A DNA stretch of 64,000 nucleotides from Pandoraea captiosa (GTDB lineage Bacteria; Pseudomonadota; Gammaproteobacteria; Burkholderiales; Burkholderiaceae). The position numbers and the translations under genes were made by a program. This document shows, piece by piece, positions 8,853 to 18,175 of the stretch. Below the pieces are notes generated by a model that was not told where the DNA came from, did not search any database, and saw only the letters and a program-made list of their open reading frames with translations. The stretch is from contig NZ_CABPSQ010000001.1 in the NCBI RefSeq assembly GCF_902459775.1, positions 1,240,001-1,304,000 on the forward strand, read 5' to 3'. Each line of letters starts with the position of its first letter. The stretch's first letter is position 1.

Positions 8853-11738
8853 CTACTTTGCCGGCACCGGTTCGGCGGGGTTGCGGGCCGCATCGAGCAA
8901 TTCGAGCTGCGTGCGGTTGAATTTCGAATACTTGTCCTGCCAGGCCGAGGGCTGCGCCACCGGCAACACCTGTACCGCCGTCACCTTGTATTCCGGACAG
9001 TTGGTTGCCCAGTCGGAGTTATCCGTCGTAATGACGTTCGCCCCCGACTCCGGGAAATGGAACGTCGTGTACACCACGCCCGGTTGCATACGTTCGCTGA
9101 TCACGGCGCGCAGCACGGTCTCACCGGCGCGGCTGCGGATGCCGACCCAATCGCCATCCTTGATGCCCCGCTCCTGCGCGTCGTGCGGATGAATCTCCAG
9201 CCGATCCTCGTCATGCCAGTGGACGTTGTGCGTTCTGCGCGTTTGCGCTCCCACATTGTATTGCGAGAGGATCCGTCCCGTGGTGAGCAGCAGCGGATAG
9301 CGCGGCGTGACCTTCTCGTCCGTGGGCACGTAGCGAGTGATGATGAAGCGCCCCTTGCCGCGCACAAACGCGTCGACATGCATGATCGGCGTGCCTTGCG
9401 GCGCCTCGTCGTTGCAGGGCCATTGCAGACTGCCCACCTCGTCCAGACGCCGGTAGCTCACGCCACGGAAGGTCGGCGTCAGGCGCGCGATCTCGTCCAT
9501 GATCTGTGACGGATGCGTGTACGGCATCTCGTACCCCAGACGCTTGGCGAGGGCGATCGTCACCTCCCAGTCGGCCATGCCAGGCAGCGGCGCCATGACA
9601 CGACGCACGCGCGAAATGCGACGCTCGGCGTTGGTAAAGGTGCCGTCCTTCTCAAGGAAAGTCGTGCCCGGCAACAGCACGTGCGCATACTTGGCCGTCT
9701 CGTTCAGGAAGATGTCCTGCACGACGATGCACTCCATCGCCTCCATGGCCGCAGCCACGTGCTGGGTGTTCGGGTCGGACTGAACGATGTCCTCGCCCTG
9801 GCAGTAGAGCCCCTTGAAGCTGCCGTGAATCGCCGCATCGAACATGTTCGGAATGCGCAACCCCGGCTCGGCCTGAAGTGTCACGCCCCACGCGGCCTCG
9901 AATTCCTCGCGCACCAGGGTATCGGACACGTGGCGGTAGCCCGGCAACTCGTGCGGGAACGACCCCATGTCGCACGACCCCTGCACGTTGTTCTGCCCGC
10001 GCAGCGGGTTCACGCCCACGCCCTCCCGGCCCACGTTGCCGGTGGCCATCGCCAGATTCGCAATGCCCATCACTGTGGTCGAGCCCTGCGCATGCTCGGT
10101 CACGCCAAGGCCGTAATAGATCGCCGCGTTGCCGCCCGTGGCGTACAGGCGCGCCGCGCCCCGGATCTGCTCGGCGGGCACGCCGGTGACGACAGACACC
10201 GCCTCGGGAGAATTCTCGGGCAGCGCCACGAAGTCACGCCACTGGGCGAACGCGCGATCCTCACATCGCTCGGCAATGAACGACTCGGCCAGCAGCCCCT
10301 CGGTCACGATCACGTGCGCTAGCGCGTTGACCATCGCCACGTTGGTGCCGGGACGCAACGGCAAATGGAATGCCGCCTTGATATGCGGTCCGTCGACGAT
10401 ATCGATCCGGCGCGGATCGATCACGATGAGCTTCGCCCCTTCGCGCACACGCCGCTTCAGGCGCGAGGCGAAAACAGGGTGTCCGTCCGACGGGTTGGCG
10501 CCCATGACCAGAATGACGTCGGCATGCTCGATCGACTTGAACGTCTGCGTGCCGGCGGACTCGCCAAGCGTCTGCTTGAGCCCATAGCCGGTCGGCGAAT
10601 GGCAAACGCGGGCGCAGGTATCGACGTTGTTGTTGCCGAACGCCGCACGCACCAGCTTCTGCACGAGATACGTCTCCTCGTTCGTGCAGCGCGACGAGGT
10701 AATGCCACCGATCGCGTCCACGCCGTACTTCGCCTGAAGACGCCGGAACTCCGACGCCGCGTAGTCCAGCGCCTCGTCCCACGACACTTCCCGCCACGGG
10801 TCGGTGATCTTGCGACGGATCATCGGTTTGGTAATGCGCTCCTTATGCGTGGCGTAGCCCCAGGCGAAGCGCCCCTTCACGCATGCATGCCCTTCGTTCG
10901 CGAGACCGTCCTTGTACGGCGTCATGCGCACGACTTCGCCGCCCTTCATCTCGGCCTTGAACGCGCAGCCGACGCCGCAATACGCGCACGTCGTCACCAC
11001 GGCGTGCTCGGGCTGCCCCATCGCAATGACGCTCTTCTCCTGCAGCGTGGCCGTCGGGCATGCCGCGACGCACGCGCCGCATGAAACACACTCGGAGTCC
11101 ATGAACGGCTGATCCTGCCCGGCCGACACCCGGGCCTCGAAGCCGCGACCGGAGATCGTCAACGCGAAGGTGCCCTGCGTCTCCTCGCATGCGCGCACGC
11201 ATCGGTTACAGACGATGCATTTCGACGGGTCGTACGTGAAGTACGGGTTGGATTCGTCCTTGGCGCTGTGGAGATGGTTGTCGCCTTCGAAGCCGTATCG
11301 GACCTCGCGCAAGCCCGTCACGCCCGCCATGTCCTGCAACTCGCAGTCGCCGTTGGCGGCGCACGTCAGACAGTCGAGCGGATGGTCCGAAATGTACAAC
11401 TCCATCACGTTGCGCCGAAGATCCTGCAACTTCGGCGACTGCGTGCGCACCTTCATGCCCGGCTCGACGGGTGTCGTGCAGGAGGCCGGAAAACCGCGCC
11501 GCCCTTCTATCTCGACCAGACACAGACGGCATGAGCCGAACGGCTCCAGTGAGTCCGTGGCGCACAGCTTGGGGATGTTAACGTCGCGGCCTGCGGCAGC
11601 GCGCATGATCGACGTGCCGGCCGGCACCGTCACGGTCTGGCCGTCGATCTCGAGCGTGACGTCGACTTCACTGCGGCGCAGCGGCGTGCCCAGGTCCGGG
11701 CCGTGGCCCGGGGATACTTGCGAATTCGGATGGATCAT
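8853..11738 (-). CDS. fdsA: NAD-dependent formate dehydrogenase, molybdenum-containing alpha subunit
   Basis: Catalytic subunit (961 aa) that oxidises formate to CO2 at a bis-MGD molybdenum centre. In order: a [2Fe-2S] domain with Cys near 59, 70, 73 and 87; a His-Cys3 [4Fe-4S] site (HPLDCLTC, then GDC, about 119-132); a two-cluster ferredoxin domain (CIVCNRCVRAC and CVSCGACVAAC); a further cluster at CAYCGVGC; then the large molybdopterin domains. The Mo-ligand region reads RVCHSPTGYG, so a Cys rather than selenocysteine is used. The C-terminal dinucleotide-binding domain ends near the stop. The ATG at 11738 has AGGAGG six bases upstream. It lies 55 bases after fdsB. Confidence 0.96.
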   Translation of the reverse strand: MIHPNSQVSPGHGPDLGTPLRRSEVDVTLEIDGQTVTVPAGTSIMRAAAGRDVNIPKLCATDSLEPFGSCRLCLVEIEGRRGFPASCTTPVEPGMKVRTQSPKLQDLRRNVMELYISDHPLDCLTCAANGDCELQDMAGVTGLREVRYGFEGDNHLHSAKDESNPYFTYDPSKCIVCNRCVRACEETQGTFALTISGRGFEARVSAGQDQPFMDSECVSCGACVAACPTATLQEKSVIAMGQPEHAVVTTCAYCGVGCAFKAEMKGGEVVRMTPYKDGLANEGHACVKGRFAWGYATHKERITKPMIRRKITDPWREVSWDEALDYAASEFRRLQAKYGVDAIGGITSSRCTNEETYLVQKLVRAAFGNNNVDTCARVCHSPTGYGLKQTLGESAGTQTFKSIEHADVILVMGANPSDGHPVFASRLKRRVREGAKLIVIDPRRIDIVDGPHIKAAFHLPLRPGTNVAMVNALAHVIVTEGLLAESFIAERCEDRAFAQWRDFVALPENSPEAVSVVTGVPAEQIRGAARLYATGGNAAIYYGLGVTEHAQGSTTVMGIANLAMATGNVGREGVGVNPLRGQNNVQGSCDMGSFPHELPGYRHVSDTLVREEFEAAWGVTLQAEPGLRIPNMFDAAIHGSFKGLYCQGEDIVQSDPNTQHVAAAMEAMECIVVQDIFLNETAKYAHVLLPGTTFLEKDGTFTNAERRISRVRRVMAPLPGMADWEVTIALAKRLGYEMPYTHPSQIMDEIARLTPTFRGVSYRRLDEVGSLQWPCNDEAPQGTPIMHVDAFVRGKGRFIITRYVPTDEKVTPRYPLLLTTGRILSQYNVGAQTRRTHNVHWHDEDRLEIHPHDAQERGIKDGDWVGIRSRAGETVLRAVISERMQPGVVYTTFHFPESGANVITTDNSDWATNCPEYKVTAVQVLPVAQPSAWQDKYSKFNRTQLELLDAARNPAEPVPAK

Positions 11739-11793
11739 GTGCGTCCTCCTGGCGTTCTGTACTGTCGGATGCGCCAACGTCGAAGGTCCGACG

Positions 11794-13443
11794 TCAGGCG
11801 GCTTCGGCGCGTCCCGCGCCATCGGGCAGACCGAAATCCGCCGGGAAGTGTTCGAGCGCGGAGCGCACCGGGAACGGCGTCATCCCGCCCATCGCGCAAA
11901 GCGAACCGGACACCATCGTGTCGCAGAGGTCATGCAACAGCGTGACCTGACGCGTCGACGTGTCGCCGCGCCGAATGCGCTCGATGACTTCGACACCCCG
12001 TGTCGACCCGATGCGGCAAGGCGTGCACTTGCCACACGACTCCAGTGCGCAGAATTCCATGGCGTAGCTCGCGAGTCCCGCCATGTCGGCCGTGTCGTCG
12101 TGCACCACCACACCGCCGTGCCCGACCACAGCGCCCACGGCGGCATATGCCTCGTAATCCATCGGCAAGTCCCATTGAGCGCTCGGAAGATAGGCCCCGA
12201 GCGGGCCACCGACCTGAATGGCTTTCGCAGGTCGCCCGCTCGCCGTCCCGCCGCCGAACTCGTCGAGCAGCGTGCGCAACGTCACACCAAAGGCAAGCTC
12301 CACGAGGCCGCCGCGACGGATGTTGCCTGCGAGTTGCACGGGCAGCGTGCCTTGCGAGCGGCCCATGCCGAACTCGCGATACGCCTGGGCGCCATGGGCA
12401 AAGATGTACGGCACGCTGGCGAGCGTGATCACGTTGTTGATGAGCGTCGGCTTGCCGAACAGCCCCGACAAGGCAGGAATCGGGGGCTTGGCGCGCACCA
12501 CGCCGCGTTTGCCTTCCAGGCTCTCGAGCAACGCGGTCTCTTCGCCGCAAATGTAGGCGCCTGCCGCTTTGGCCACGCGCAGTTCGCAGGACCGGCCAGA
12601 GCCAAGCACATCGGTCCCCAGCCAGCCTTCGCGACGCGCGATCTCGATCGCCGCTTCCAGCATCGCAATGGCATGGGGATACTCGCTGCGCACATAGACG
12701 ATGCCTTCGCTCGCCCCCACGCTCAATGCCGCAATCACCATGCCTTCGATCAGGACGAACGGATCGCTCTCCATGATGAGACGATCGGCGAACGTGCCGG
12801 AGTCGCCTTCGTCGGCGTTGCACACGACATACTTCTGCGATGCCTCGGCACGGCAGACCGTGCGCCATTTGATGCCCGCCGGGAAGGCCGCCCCGCCGCG
12901 CCCGCGAAGCCCCGAGTCGAGCACGGTCTGGCACGCGGCCTCCGCGTCGAGCGCGAGACAGGCGCGCAAACCGGCCAGACCGCCATGGGCTTCGTAATCT
13001 GCCGGGCTCAGCGGATCGGTCACACCGATACGGGCAAACGTCAGACGTTGCTGTTTTGCCAGATACGGAATCGCGTCCACCCGGCCCACGCACGCGGGCA
13101 TCGGCGCCTCCCAGCTTCCGTCCGGATCGAGCGGCGACATCTCGCGCTCACGGTCTTCACCGTCCAGTGCCGCGCTCGCCGGCCATCCGCTATCGAAAAG
13201 CGCCGCCACCTGCGACGCCTGCACGTTGCTGTAGCCGATGCGACCACGCGGCGTTTGCACTTCCACCAGCGGCTCCAGCCAGAACAGCCCGCGCGAACCG
13301 TTGCGAACGATGTCGACGGCAATACCTCGTTTGGCGGCCTCGGCCGCCACTGCCGCAGCCACCCGGTCGGCGCCGAGCGCCAGCGCCGCCGAATCGCGCG
13401 GGACGTAAACACGGTGCGCGCGCATCCCGGAGGTCTCAGTCAT
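11794..13443 (-). CDS. fdsB: NAD-dependent formate dehydrogenase beta subunit (NADH-binding)
   Basis: A 549-residue subunit that carries FMN and a [4Fe-4S] cluster and passes electrons to NAD+, homologous to NuoF/HoxF. The N-terminal about 120 residues form a NuoE-like/thioredoxin-like extension. The NADH/FMN loop is GLRGRGGAAFPAGIKW, with NADEGDSGTF after it and the ESCGKCTPCRIG cluster motif near residue 465. The ATG at 13443 follows GAGGAGG and overlaps the 3' end of fdsG by eight bases, which indicates translational coupling. Confidence 0.95.
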   Translation of the reverse strand: MTETSGMRAHRVYVPRDSAALALGADRVAAAVAAEAAKRGIAVDIVRNGSRGLFWLEPLVEVQTPRGRIGYSNVQASQVAALFDSGWPASAALDGEDREREMSPLDPDGSWEAPMPACVGRVDAIPYLAKQQRLTFARIGVTDPLSPADYEAHGGLAGLRACLALDAEAACQTVLDSGLRGRGGAAFPAGIKWRTVCRAEASQKYVVCNADEGDSGTFADRLIMESDPFVLIEGMVIAALSVGASEGIVYVRSEYPHAIAMLEAAIEIARREGWLGTDVLGSGRSCELRVAKAAGAYICGEETALLESLEGKRGVVRAKPPIPALSGLFGKPTLINNVITLASVPYIFAHGAQAYREFGMGRSQGTLPVQLAGNIRRGGLVELAFGVTLRTLLDEFGGGTASGRPAKAIQVGGPLGAYLPSAQWDLPMDYEAYAAVGAVVGHGGVVVHDDTADMAGLASYAMEFCALESCGKCTPCRIGSTRGVEVIERIRRGDTSTRQVTLLHDLCDTMVSGSLCAMGGMTPFPVRSALEHFPADFGLPDGAGRAEAA

Positions 13444-13912
13444 GGGCGACCTCCTCTCGTGCGGCAGCAAGCAATGCATCGAACCGCGCCGGACTGACCC
13501 GCGCGTGCAATTCGCCGTTAATGGTCACGGCGGGGGAAAGCGCGCACTGCCCAAGGCAGTAGACCGATTCGACCCCGATCCCTTGGCATGGCTCGCCGTC
13601 GATATGCGCGCCGGTAGCGGCTTCCACGTGAGCGACGAGCGCTTCGCCATCGCGGCTGCGACACGCCTCTGCCCGGCAGACCTGCACGACGGTCGGCGGC
13701 GGCGGCGCGCTACGGAAGTGGTGATAGAACGTGATGACGCCGTGGACTTCGGCACGGGAGAGGTTCAGTGCGGCAGCAATGCCGGGCACGTGTGCCGGGT
13801 CGACATAGCCTTCGCTGTCCTGCAACGCATGCAGCAATGGCAACAACTCGTGTGCACGGCCAGCGTGGCGAGCCAGCAGCGGCGCGAGCGTCGCATGAGG
13901 GGTGGGGACCAT
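13436..13912 (-). CDS. fdsG: NAD-dependent formate dehydrogenase gamma subunit (NuoE-like)
   Basis: First gene of the fds operon, 158 residues, a thioredoxin-like [2Fe-2S] protein related to NuoE. The four cluster ligands are visible as VCRAEACR and YCLGQCA, and the helical N-terminus includes EVHGVITFYHHF. The ATG at 13912 follows AGGAGA at nine bases; frame-open sequence further upstream lacks family similarity. A TATGT-N8-GCATA element sits 35-52 bases before the start, where a promoter operator would be expected. Confidence 0.95.
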   Translation of the reverse strand: MVPTPHATLAPLLARHAGRAHELLPLLHALQDSEGYVDPAHVPGIAAALNLSRAEVHGVITFYHHFRSAPPPPTVVQVCRAEACRSRDGEALVAHVEAATGAHIDGEPCQGIGVESVYCLGQCALSPAVTINGELHARVSPARFDALLAAAREEVAHD

Positions 13913-13946
13913 CTCGAATTGTCTCCTGGGGCAAGATGGTGTTTCA

Positions 13947-13964
13947 TATGTTCTTGGTTGCATA
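13947..13964. promoter_or_regulatory. Operator-like dyad upstream of fdsG
   Basis: TATGT, eight bases, GCATA, within the larger inverted repeat TCATATG/CATATGA at 13944-13967. It has the same geometry as the sites at 14146, 15254 and 15374 and lies just upstream of the fdsG start, so it is a likely operator for the formate dehydrogenase operon. Confidence 0.55.
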
Positions 13965-14143
13965 TGATCACCACACATCTTTTGGGGGCTCAGTGCTTAG
14001 ACATTAGTCCAAACGCCGCGCCACAACAAGCCTCGTGGAAACACCGATAGCCCCAAATCGCGCATTTCGACGCATGACGGCATGCGATTTCGACACAAAC
14101 CTAGCTAACAAGCCAGTTTCCCGGGAAAAAGCGCCGCGCACGA

Positions 14144-14165
14144 AATATGCAACTAAATGCATATT
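14144..14165. promoter_or_regulatory. 8-bp perfect inverted repeat, operator candidate
   Basis: AATATGCA, six bases, TGCATATT. This is the best copy of the TATGC-N8-GCATA element. It ends two bases before the stop codon of the upstream regulator and about 230 bases before fdsG. Confidence 0.6.
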
Positions 14166-14167
14166 AA

Positions 14168-15241
14168 TTACCCCAGCGACGGAAACGCCTCCGACAGCGG
14201 CGTGACCCGGCCGGTGGCACTTTCGCTGTAGCCGGGAATGGCGTGGACGGCCTGGCGATACGCATCGCTCTGGAGAATCGCCAGCAGTGATTGCAGGTGC
14301 GGCGATTCACCAGCGCTTTCCGGGAACATCAGGCAATAGCGCTCGGTGAGTATCGGAATGAAGTCGAGCCCGAACTGACTTGCCGCTGCCTCGATCGCCA
14401 GACCGGTGTCGGCGCGACCGCTGGCGATGTAGGCCGCGACGGCCGCATGCGTGAACTCGATGTTCTCGGCCCCCGCGACGGTGGACGGGTCGATGCCCTC
14501 ACGCGCGAGCAGCAAGTCGAAGATGATGCGGGTCCCCGACCCGCGCTCCCGATTCGCAAATCGCGCGCCGGTTCGTGGCACGTCGGCCAAGGACTGGATA
14601 CCGAGCGGATTGCCGCGCGCCACAAGCAGACCAAGGCGTCGCGAGGCGACATCGGCGACACGGTATGACTTCCCCTTGAGTAGCGGCACGTACTGATCGA
14701 GCACAGGCTCGGCGAGCGCACCGATCGGTACGTGAAAACTCGCGACCTCGCATTCGTGCTTGGCCAGCGCAGCGATCGCTTCGATACTGCCGCGATAGCT
14801 CACATCGACCGGCAGCCCCGCACGCCCCGCGAAGTCGACCAGCGCCGCCACGGCCAGTCCGTGACTGGCAAAGAGCCGCAACTGATCGCTTTGCTCAAGC
14901 AACAGATCGTCGAGTTCGGTCTGCAACTCGGACGCCATCGTCTCCAGCAACGGCCCCAGCCGTGCCTGCAAACGCTTCTGTCCCCAGAGCAAGCGCTGCG
15001 CAAGCGGAGTGAGCACCGCACCGCGCCCCCGGGCCATCGTCAGCAACGGCGCGCCCATCAGCGACTCGACCTCCTTGATGTGCCCCCACGCGCCACGGTA
15101 CGACTGCCCCAGCGCCTGACTGGCCGCCTGCAAATTGCCGTGTGCCTGCACTTCCGTGAGCAACGACAGCACCTTGTCGAGCGCAAGTTCGTTGCCGTCG
15201 TGACGAAAGCGCAACTGCGGTGCAATGGAAATACGCTTCAT
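14168..15241 (-). CDS. Transcriptional regulator, ModE-like HTH plus substrate-binding domain
   Basis: A 357-residue DNA-binding protein. Residues about 15-110 form a LysR/ModE-like winged helix (LSLLTEVQAHGNLQAASQALG, then SYRGAWGHIKEVE) of the kind seen at the N-terminus of ModE. Instead of TOBE molybdate-binding domains, the rest is a periplasmic-binding-protein-like domain (COG1910 type) with RERGSGTRIIFDLLL and HAAVAAYIASGRADTGLAIEA. Such proteins sense molybdate/tungstate or a related ligand; formate is another possibility, and the ligand here is unproven. The gene lies between the fds operon (same strand) and the divergent FdhF/YdeP gene, and dyads of one geometry occur in all three control regions. 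It probably controls both enzymes and itself. Confidence 0.82.
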   Translation of the reverse strand: MKRISIAPQLRFRHDGNELALDKVLSLLTEVQAHGNLQAASQALGQSYRGAWGHIKEVESLMGAPLLTMARGRGAVLTPLAQRLLWGQKRLQARLGPLLETMASELQTELDDLLLEQSDQLRLFASHGLAVAALVDFAGRAGLPVDVSYRGSIEAIAALAKHECEVASFHVPIGALAEPVLDQYVPLLKGKSYRVADVASRRLGLLVARGNPLGIQSLADVPRTGARFANRERGSGTRIIFDLLLAREGIDPSTVAGAENIEFTHAAVAAYIASGRADTGLAIEAAASQFGLDFIPILTERYCLMFPESAGESPHLQSLLAILQSDAYRQAVHAIPGYSESATGRVTPLSEAFPSLG

Positions 15242-15253
15242 GACCCCACCTTA

Positions 15254-15271
15254 TATGCTATTCATTGCATA
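15254..15271. promoter_or_regulatory. Operator-like dyad upstream of the ModE-like regulator
   Basis: TATGC, eight bases, GCATA, 13-30 bases upstream of the regulator ATG. Identical half-sites and spacing to the element at 14146; this suggests autoregulation. Confidence 0.55.
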
Positions 15272-15373
15272 AATTAATCTATGCAGATTCCTGATAAGAT
15301 GCCTGGAAACGTTGAAAAAACAGGAATCTTGGCGTTCTCGATCAAGTTGATGCGAACCGCGATGTGAACCAAT

Positions 15374-15391
15374 TATGCATCAAATTGCCTA
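15374..15391. promoter_or_regulatory. Degenerate operator-like dyad before the FdhF/YdeP gene
   Basis: TATGC, eight bases, GCCTA (one mismatch to GCATA), about 135 bases upstream of the molybdoenzyme start and on the side facing that gene. Confidence 0.4.
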
Positions 15392-15525
15392 TTTGGCGTC
15401 AATGGTTTCTGCTCCCGTTCTTCTTACTGTCGTTCCATTTGCCGTCGCCCTTATCACCGCTTTTCTGACACCCCGCTCCCCCGACTTCCGCGCGGCGCGT
15501 CAGCCACCCTTGCCAGAACCTCGTC

Positions 15526-17838
15526 ATGCCTGCCCCGAAAATTGCCCCGTACGATCGCCCCGCCGGCGGTTGGGGCGCGCTCAAGAACGTTGCCATCCAA
15601 CTCGTCACGCAGGGAATCCCGCTCAAAGGGGCACGTACGTTGCTCAGTGCGAATCAGCCCAGCGGCTTCGACTGCCCGGGCTGCGCCTGGCCGGATCGCG
15701 AGCACGCCTCGACGTTCGAATTCTGCGAGAACGGCGCCAAGGCGGTGGCGGCCGAGGCGACCAAGCGGCGGGTCACCCCCGAGTTCTTTGCTTCGCACAC
15801 CGTGAGCGAATTGCTGGCGCTCGACGACTACACGCTCGAAGGCTACGGTCGCCTCACGCATCCGATGCGTTACGACGCCGCGACCGACCGTTATTTACCC
15901 ATCGCGTGGGACGCCGCGTTCGCCATGATCGGTGAACACCTGCGGGCGTTGCCCGATCCCGATCAGGCCGCGTTCTACACCTCCGGGCGCACCGGCAACG
16001 AAGCCGCATTCCTGTACCAGTTGTTCGTTCGCCAGTACGGCACGAACAACTTCCCCGACTGCTCGAACATGTGTCACGAGCCGACGAGCGTGGCCCTGCC
16101 GCCCGTTGTCGGCCTTGGCAAGGGCACGGTCACGCTCGAAGACTTCGAGCAGGCGGATACGCTACTGCTCTTCGGCCAGAACCCGGGGACGAACCATCCG
16201 CGCATGCTGGGCGAGCTTCGCGAAGCCGCCAAACGGGGCGCCACCATCGTGTCGATCAATTTGCTGCATGAGCGCGGGCTCGAGCGCTTTGCCGATCCGC
16301 AAAGCCCCGGCGAAATGCTGAGCATGGGGGGCACCGCAATCAGCGGCCATTACGTGACCCCGGCCATCGGGGGCGACTTCGCCTTCGTGAAGGGGGTGAT
16401 CAAGCACGTGCTGGAGCGCGACGCCGACGCACGGGCCAATGGCGACGCGGCACTGCTCGACGACGCGTTCATCGCCGAGCACACCCACGGATTCGAGGAC
16501 TTCGCCGCCGATGTGCACACCGAGCGCTGGGACGATCTCGAACGCGCCGCCGGCGTATCGCGGGCGCAGATGTGTCAGATCGCGGACGTCTACCTGCGGG
16601 GCGAGCGCGTCATCGCGACGTGGGGCATGGGCATCACGCAGCACAAGCATGCGGTGGCGACCATTCAGATGATCGTCAATCTGATGCTGCTGCGCGGCAA
16701 CATCGGGCGCTCGGGGGCTGGCCTGTGTCCCGTGCGCGGGCACAGCAACGTGCAGGGCGATCGCACCGTGGGCATCAACGAGAAGCCGTCGGCCGCCTTT
16801 CTCGACCGGATCGCCAAGGTGTTCGACTTCGCACCGCCGCGCCGTGAGGGCCTCGGTGTCGTCGACACGATCTCCGCGATGCTCGCTGGCCGCATTAAGG
16901 TCTTCATCGGCATGGGCGGCAACTTCGCGATGGCCACCCCGGACACGCCACGCACCTGGGCGGGATTGCGTCAGTGCGACCTGACCGTGCACGTCGCGAC
17001 GAAGCTCAACCGCAGTCACCTCGTGCACGGACGCGACGCCCTGATTCTCCCCTGCCTCGGGCGCACCGAAATCGACATGCAGCATGGCACCGTGCAGGGG
17101 GTGACGGTCGAAGACTCGATGAGCATGGTGCACATGTCGTACGGCATCAACGCTCCGGCGTCCGAGCATTTGCGCTCGGAGCCTGCGATCGTTGCCGGCA
17201 TCGCTCAGGCCACGATGGGCCGCGCGCTCGCCGGGCATGACGACTGGCATTGGTATGTCGAGGACTACGACCGCATTCGCGACGCCATCGCCGCCACTTT
17301 CGACGAATTCGCCGAATTCAATCGCCGCGTGCGGCATCCGGGCGGATTTCGATTGCCGGTCCCGCCCTCGGCGCGTCAATGGCGCACCGCCAATGCGCGC
17401 GCCAATTTCACCTGCCATCCACTGCCCGCCGAACTTCCCATCGACGTGGCTCGCCGACAGGCCGGCGAGCGGGGTGCACAGGTGCTGCAACTCGCGACGA
17501 TCCGTTCGCACGACCAGTACAACACCACGATCTACGGTCTCAACGACCGCTATCGCGGCGTGTTCGGGCAGCGTCGCGTCGTGTTCGCCAATCGGGAAGA
17601 TCTCGATGCACGGGGTTTGCGTGCCGGTGAACGCGTCGACATCGTGGGCGTGTGGCACGACAGCATCGCGCGGCGGGCGGAGGACTTTCTCCTTGTCGCG
17701 TACGACATCCCGCGCGGCAGCATCGCCGCCTACTATCCGGAGACCAACGCGCTCGTGCCGCTCGACGCCATCGCCGACGGCGCGGGCACGCCGACATCCA
17801 AGTCGATCCCCGTGTTGCTGGAGCAACGCGTTGGATGA
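15526..17838 (+). CDS. FdhF/YdeP-family molybdopterin oxidoreductase
   Basis: A 770-residue cytoplasmic molybdoenzyme of the FdhF/YdeP family (E. coli YdeP type). The N-terminal GFDCPGCAWPD carries the short CxxC typical of the family, and no classical four-Cys Fe-S ferredoxin motif follows. The MGD-binding core contains FYTSGRTGNEAAF, NMCHEPTS and FGQNPGTNHPRM; the C-terminal domain has QYNTTIYGLNDRYRG. The reaction is not firmly known: homologues are annotated as formate-dehydrogenase-like or acid-resistance proteins. Being opposite the fds regulator suggests a role in formate or molybdenum metabolism. The ATG at 15526 is where similarity begins; its ribosome site is weak. The stop overlaps the next gene by eight bases. 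Confidence 0.88.
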   Translation: MPAPKIAPYDRPAGGWGALKNVAIQLVTQGIPLKGARTLLSANQPSGFDCPGCAWPDREHASTFEFCENGAKAVAAEATKRRVTPEFFASHTVSELLALDDYTLEGYGRLTHPMRYDAATDRYLPIAWDAAFAMIGEHLRALPDPDQAAFYTSGRTGNEAAFLYQLFVRQYGTNNFPDCSNMCHEPTSVALPPVVGLGKGTVTLEDFEQADTLLLFGQNPGTNHPRMLGELREAAKRGATIVSINLLHERGLERFADPQSPGEMLSMGGTAISGHYVTPAIGGDFAFVKGVIKHVLERDADARANGDAALLDDAFIAEHTHGFEDFAADVHTERWDDLERAAGVSRAQMCQIADVYLRGERVIATWGMGITQHKHAVATIQMIVNLMLLRGNIGRSGAGLCPVRGHSNVQGDRTVGINEKPSAAFLDRIAKVFDFAPPRREGLGVVDTISAMLAGRIKVFIGMGGNFAMATPDTPRTWAGLRQCDLTVHVATKLNRSHLVHGRDALILPCLGRTEIDMQHGTVQGVTVEDSMSMVHMSYGINAPASEHLRSEPAIVAGIAQATMGRALAGHDDWHWYVEDYDRIRDAIAATFDEFAEFNRRVRHPGGFRLPVPPSARQWRTANARANFTCHPLPAELPIDVARRQAGERGAQVLQLATIRSHDQYNTTIYGLNDRYRGVFGQRRVVFANREDLDARGLRAGERVDIVGVWHDSIARRAEDFLLVAYDIPRGSIAAYYPETNALVPLDAIADGAGTPTSKSIPVLLEQRVG

Positions 17839-18175
17839 CATTCCGGCAAACGTTGGGGCCAACGTAGACGGCGGCAGCGACGATCTCGCGCAGACCACGC
17901 AGGATCTCGCTCGTCTGCTCCAACGGTTGGCCGACGGGCGACGCGAAGGTCGCGAGGCGCTCTCGCTCGCTCGTCTCGCCAAGCGCAGCGCACTGCCGAT
18001 GAGCACGCTGCTGCGCTACCTCAGCGTGCTCACGGATGCCGGATGGGTCGCGCTTGACGACGGCGAACGCGGTTTGTCGCTGGCACGACTCACCCCTGCG
18101 GGCGCCGCTCAACTGGATAGCCTGCGCAATACGGGCGCTACCGATGCCACTGTCGGCAACGATGTCGGACGGTGA
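17831..18175 (+). CDS. Small winged-helix regulator, TTG start, coupled to the molybdoenzyme gene
   Basis: A 114-residue protein read from a TTG at 17831, which overlaps the upstream stop by eight bases and has GGAG seven bases before it; no later ATG would keep the full domain. After a variable 20-residue N-terminus, residues about 25-95 form a helix-turn-helix/winged-helix unit (ALSLARLAKRSALPMSTLLRYLSVLTDAGWV) ending in RLTPAGAAQL, as in ArsR/MarR-like proteins. Its tight coupling to the FdhF/YdeP gene suggests it controls or accompanies that enzyme. No metal-binding Cys is visible. Confidence 0.72.
   Translation: MDDIPANVGANVDGGSDDLAQTTQDLARLLQRLADGRREGREALSLARLAKRSALPMSTLLRYLSVLTDAGWVALDDGERGLSLARLTPAGAAQLDSLRNTGATDATVGNDVGR

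Noticed and set aside
15375-15935. Plus-strand frame starting with a hydrophobic stretch, overlapping the start of the FdhF/YdeP gene
   Set aside because: After about 35 residues it becomes Arg/Pro/His-rich and is out of frame with the well-conserved molybdoenzyme, which explains the same bases.
16162-18006. 614-codon minus-strand open frame
   Set aside because: It is antisense to the conserved FdhF/YdeP gene and has the His/Arg-rich composition expected of GC-rich antisense frames.
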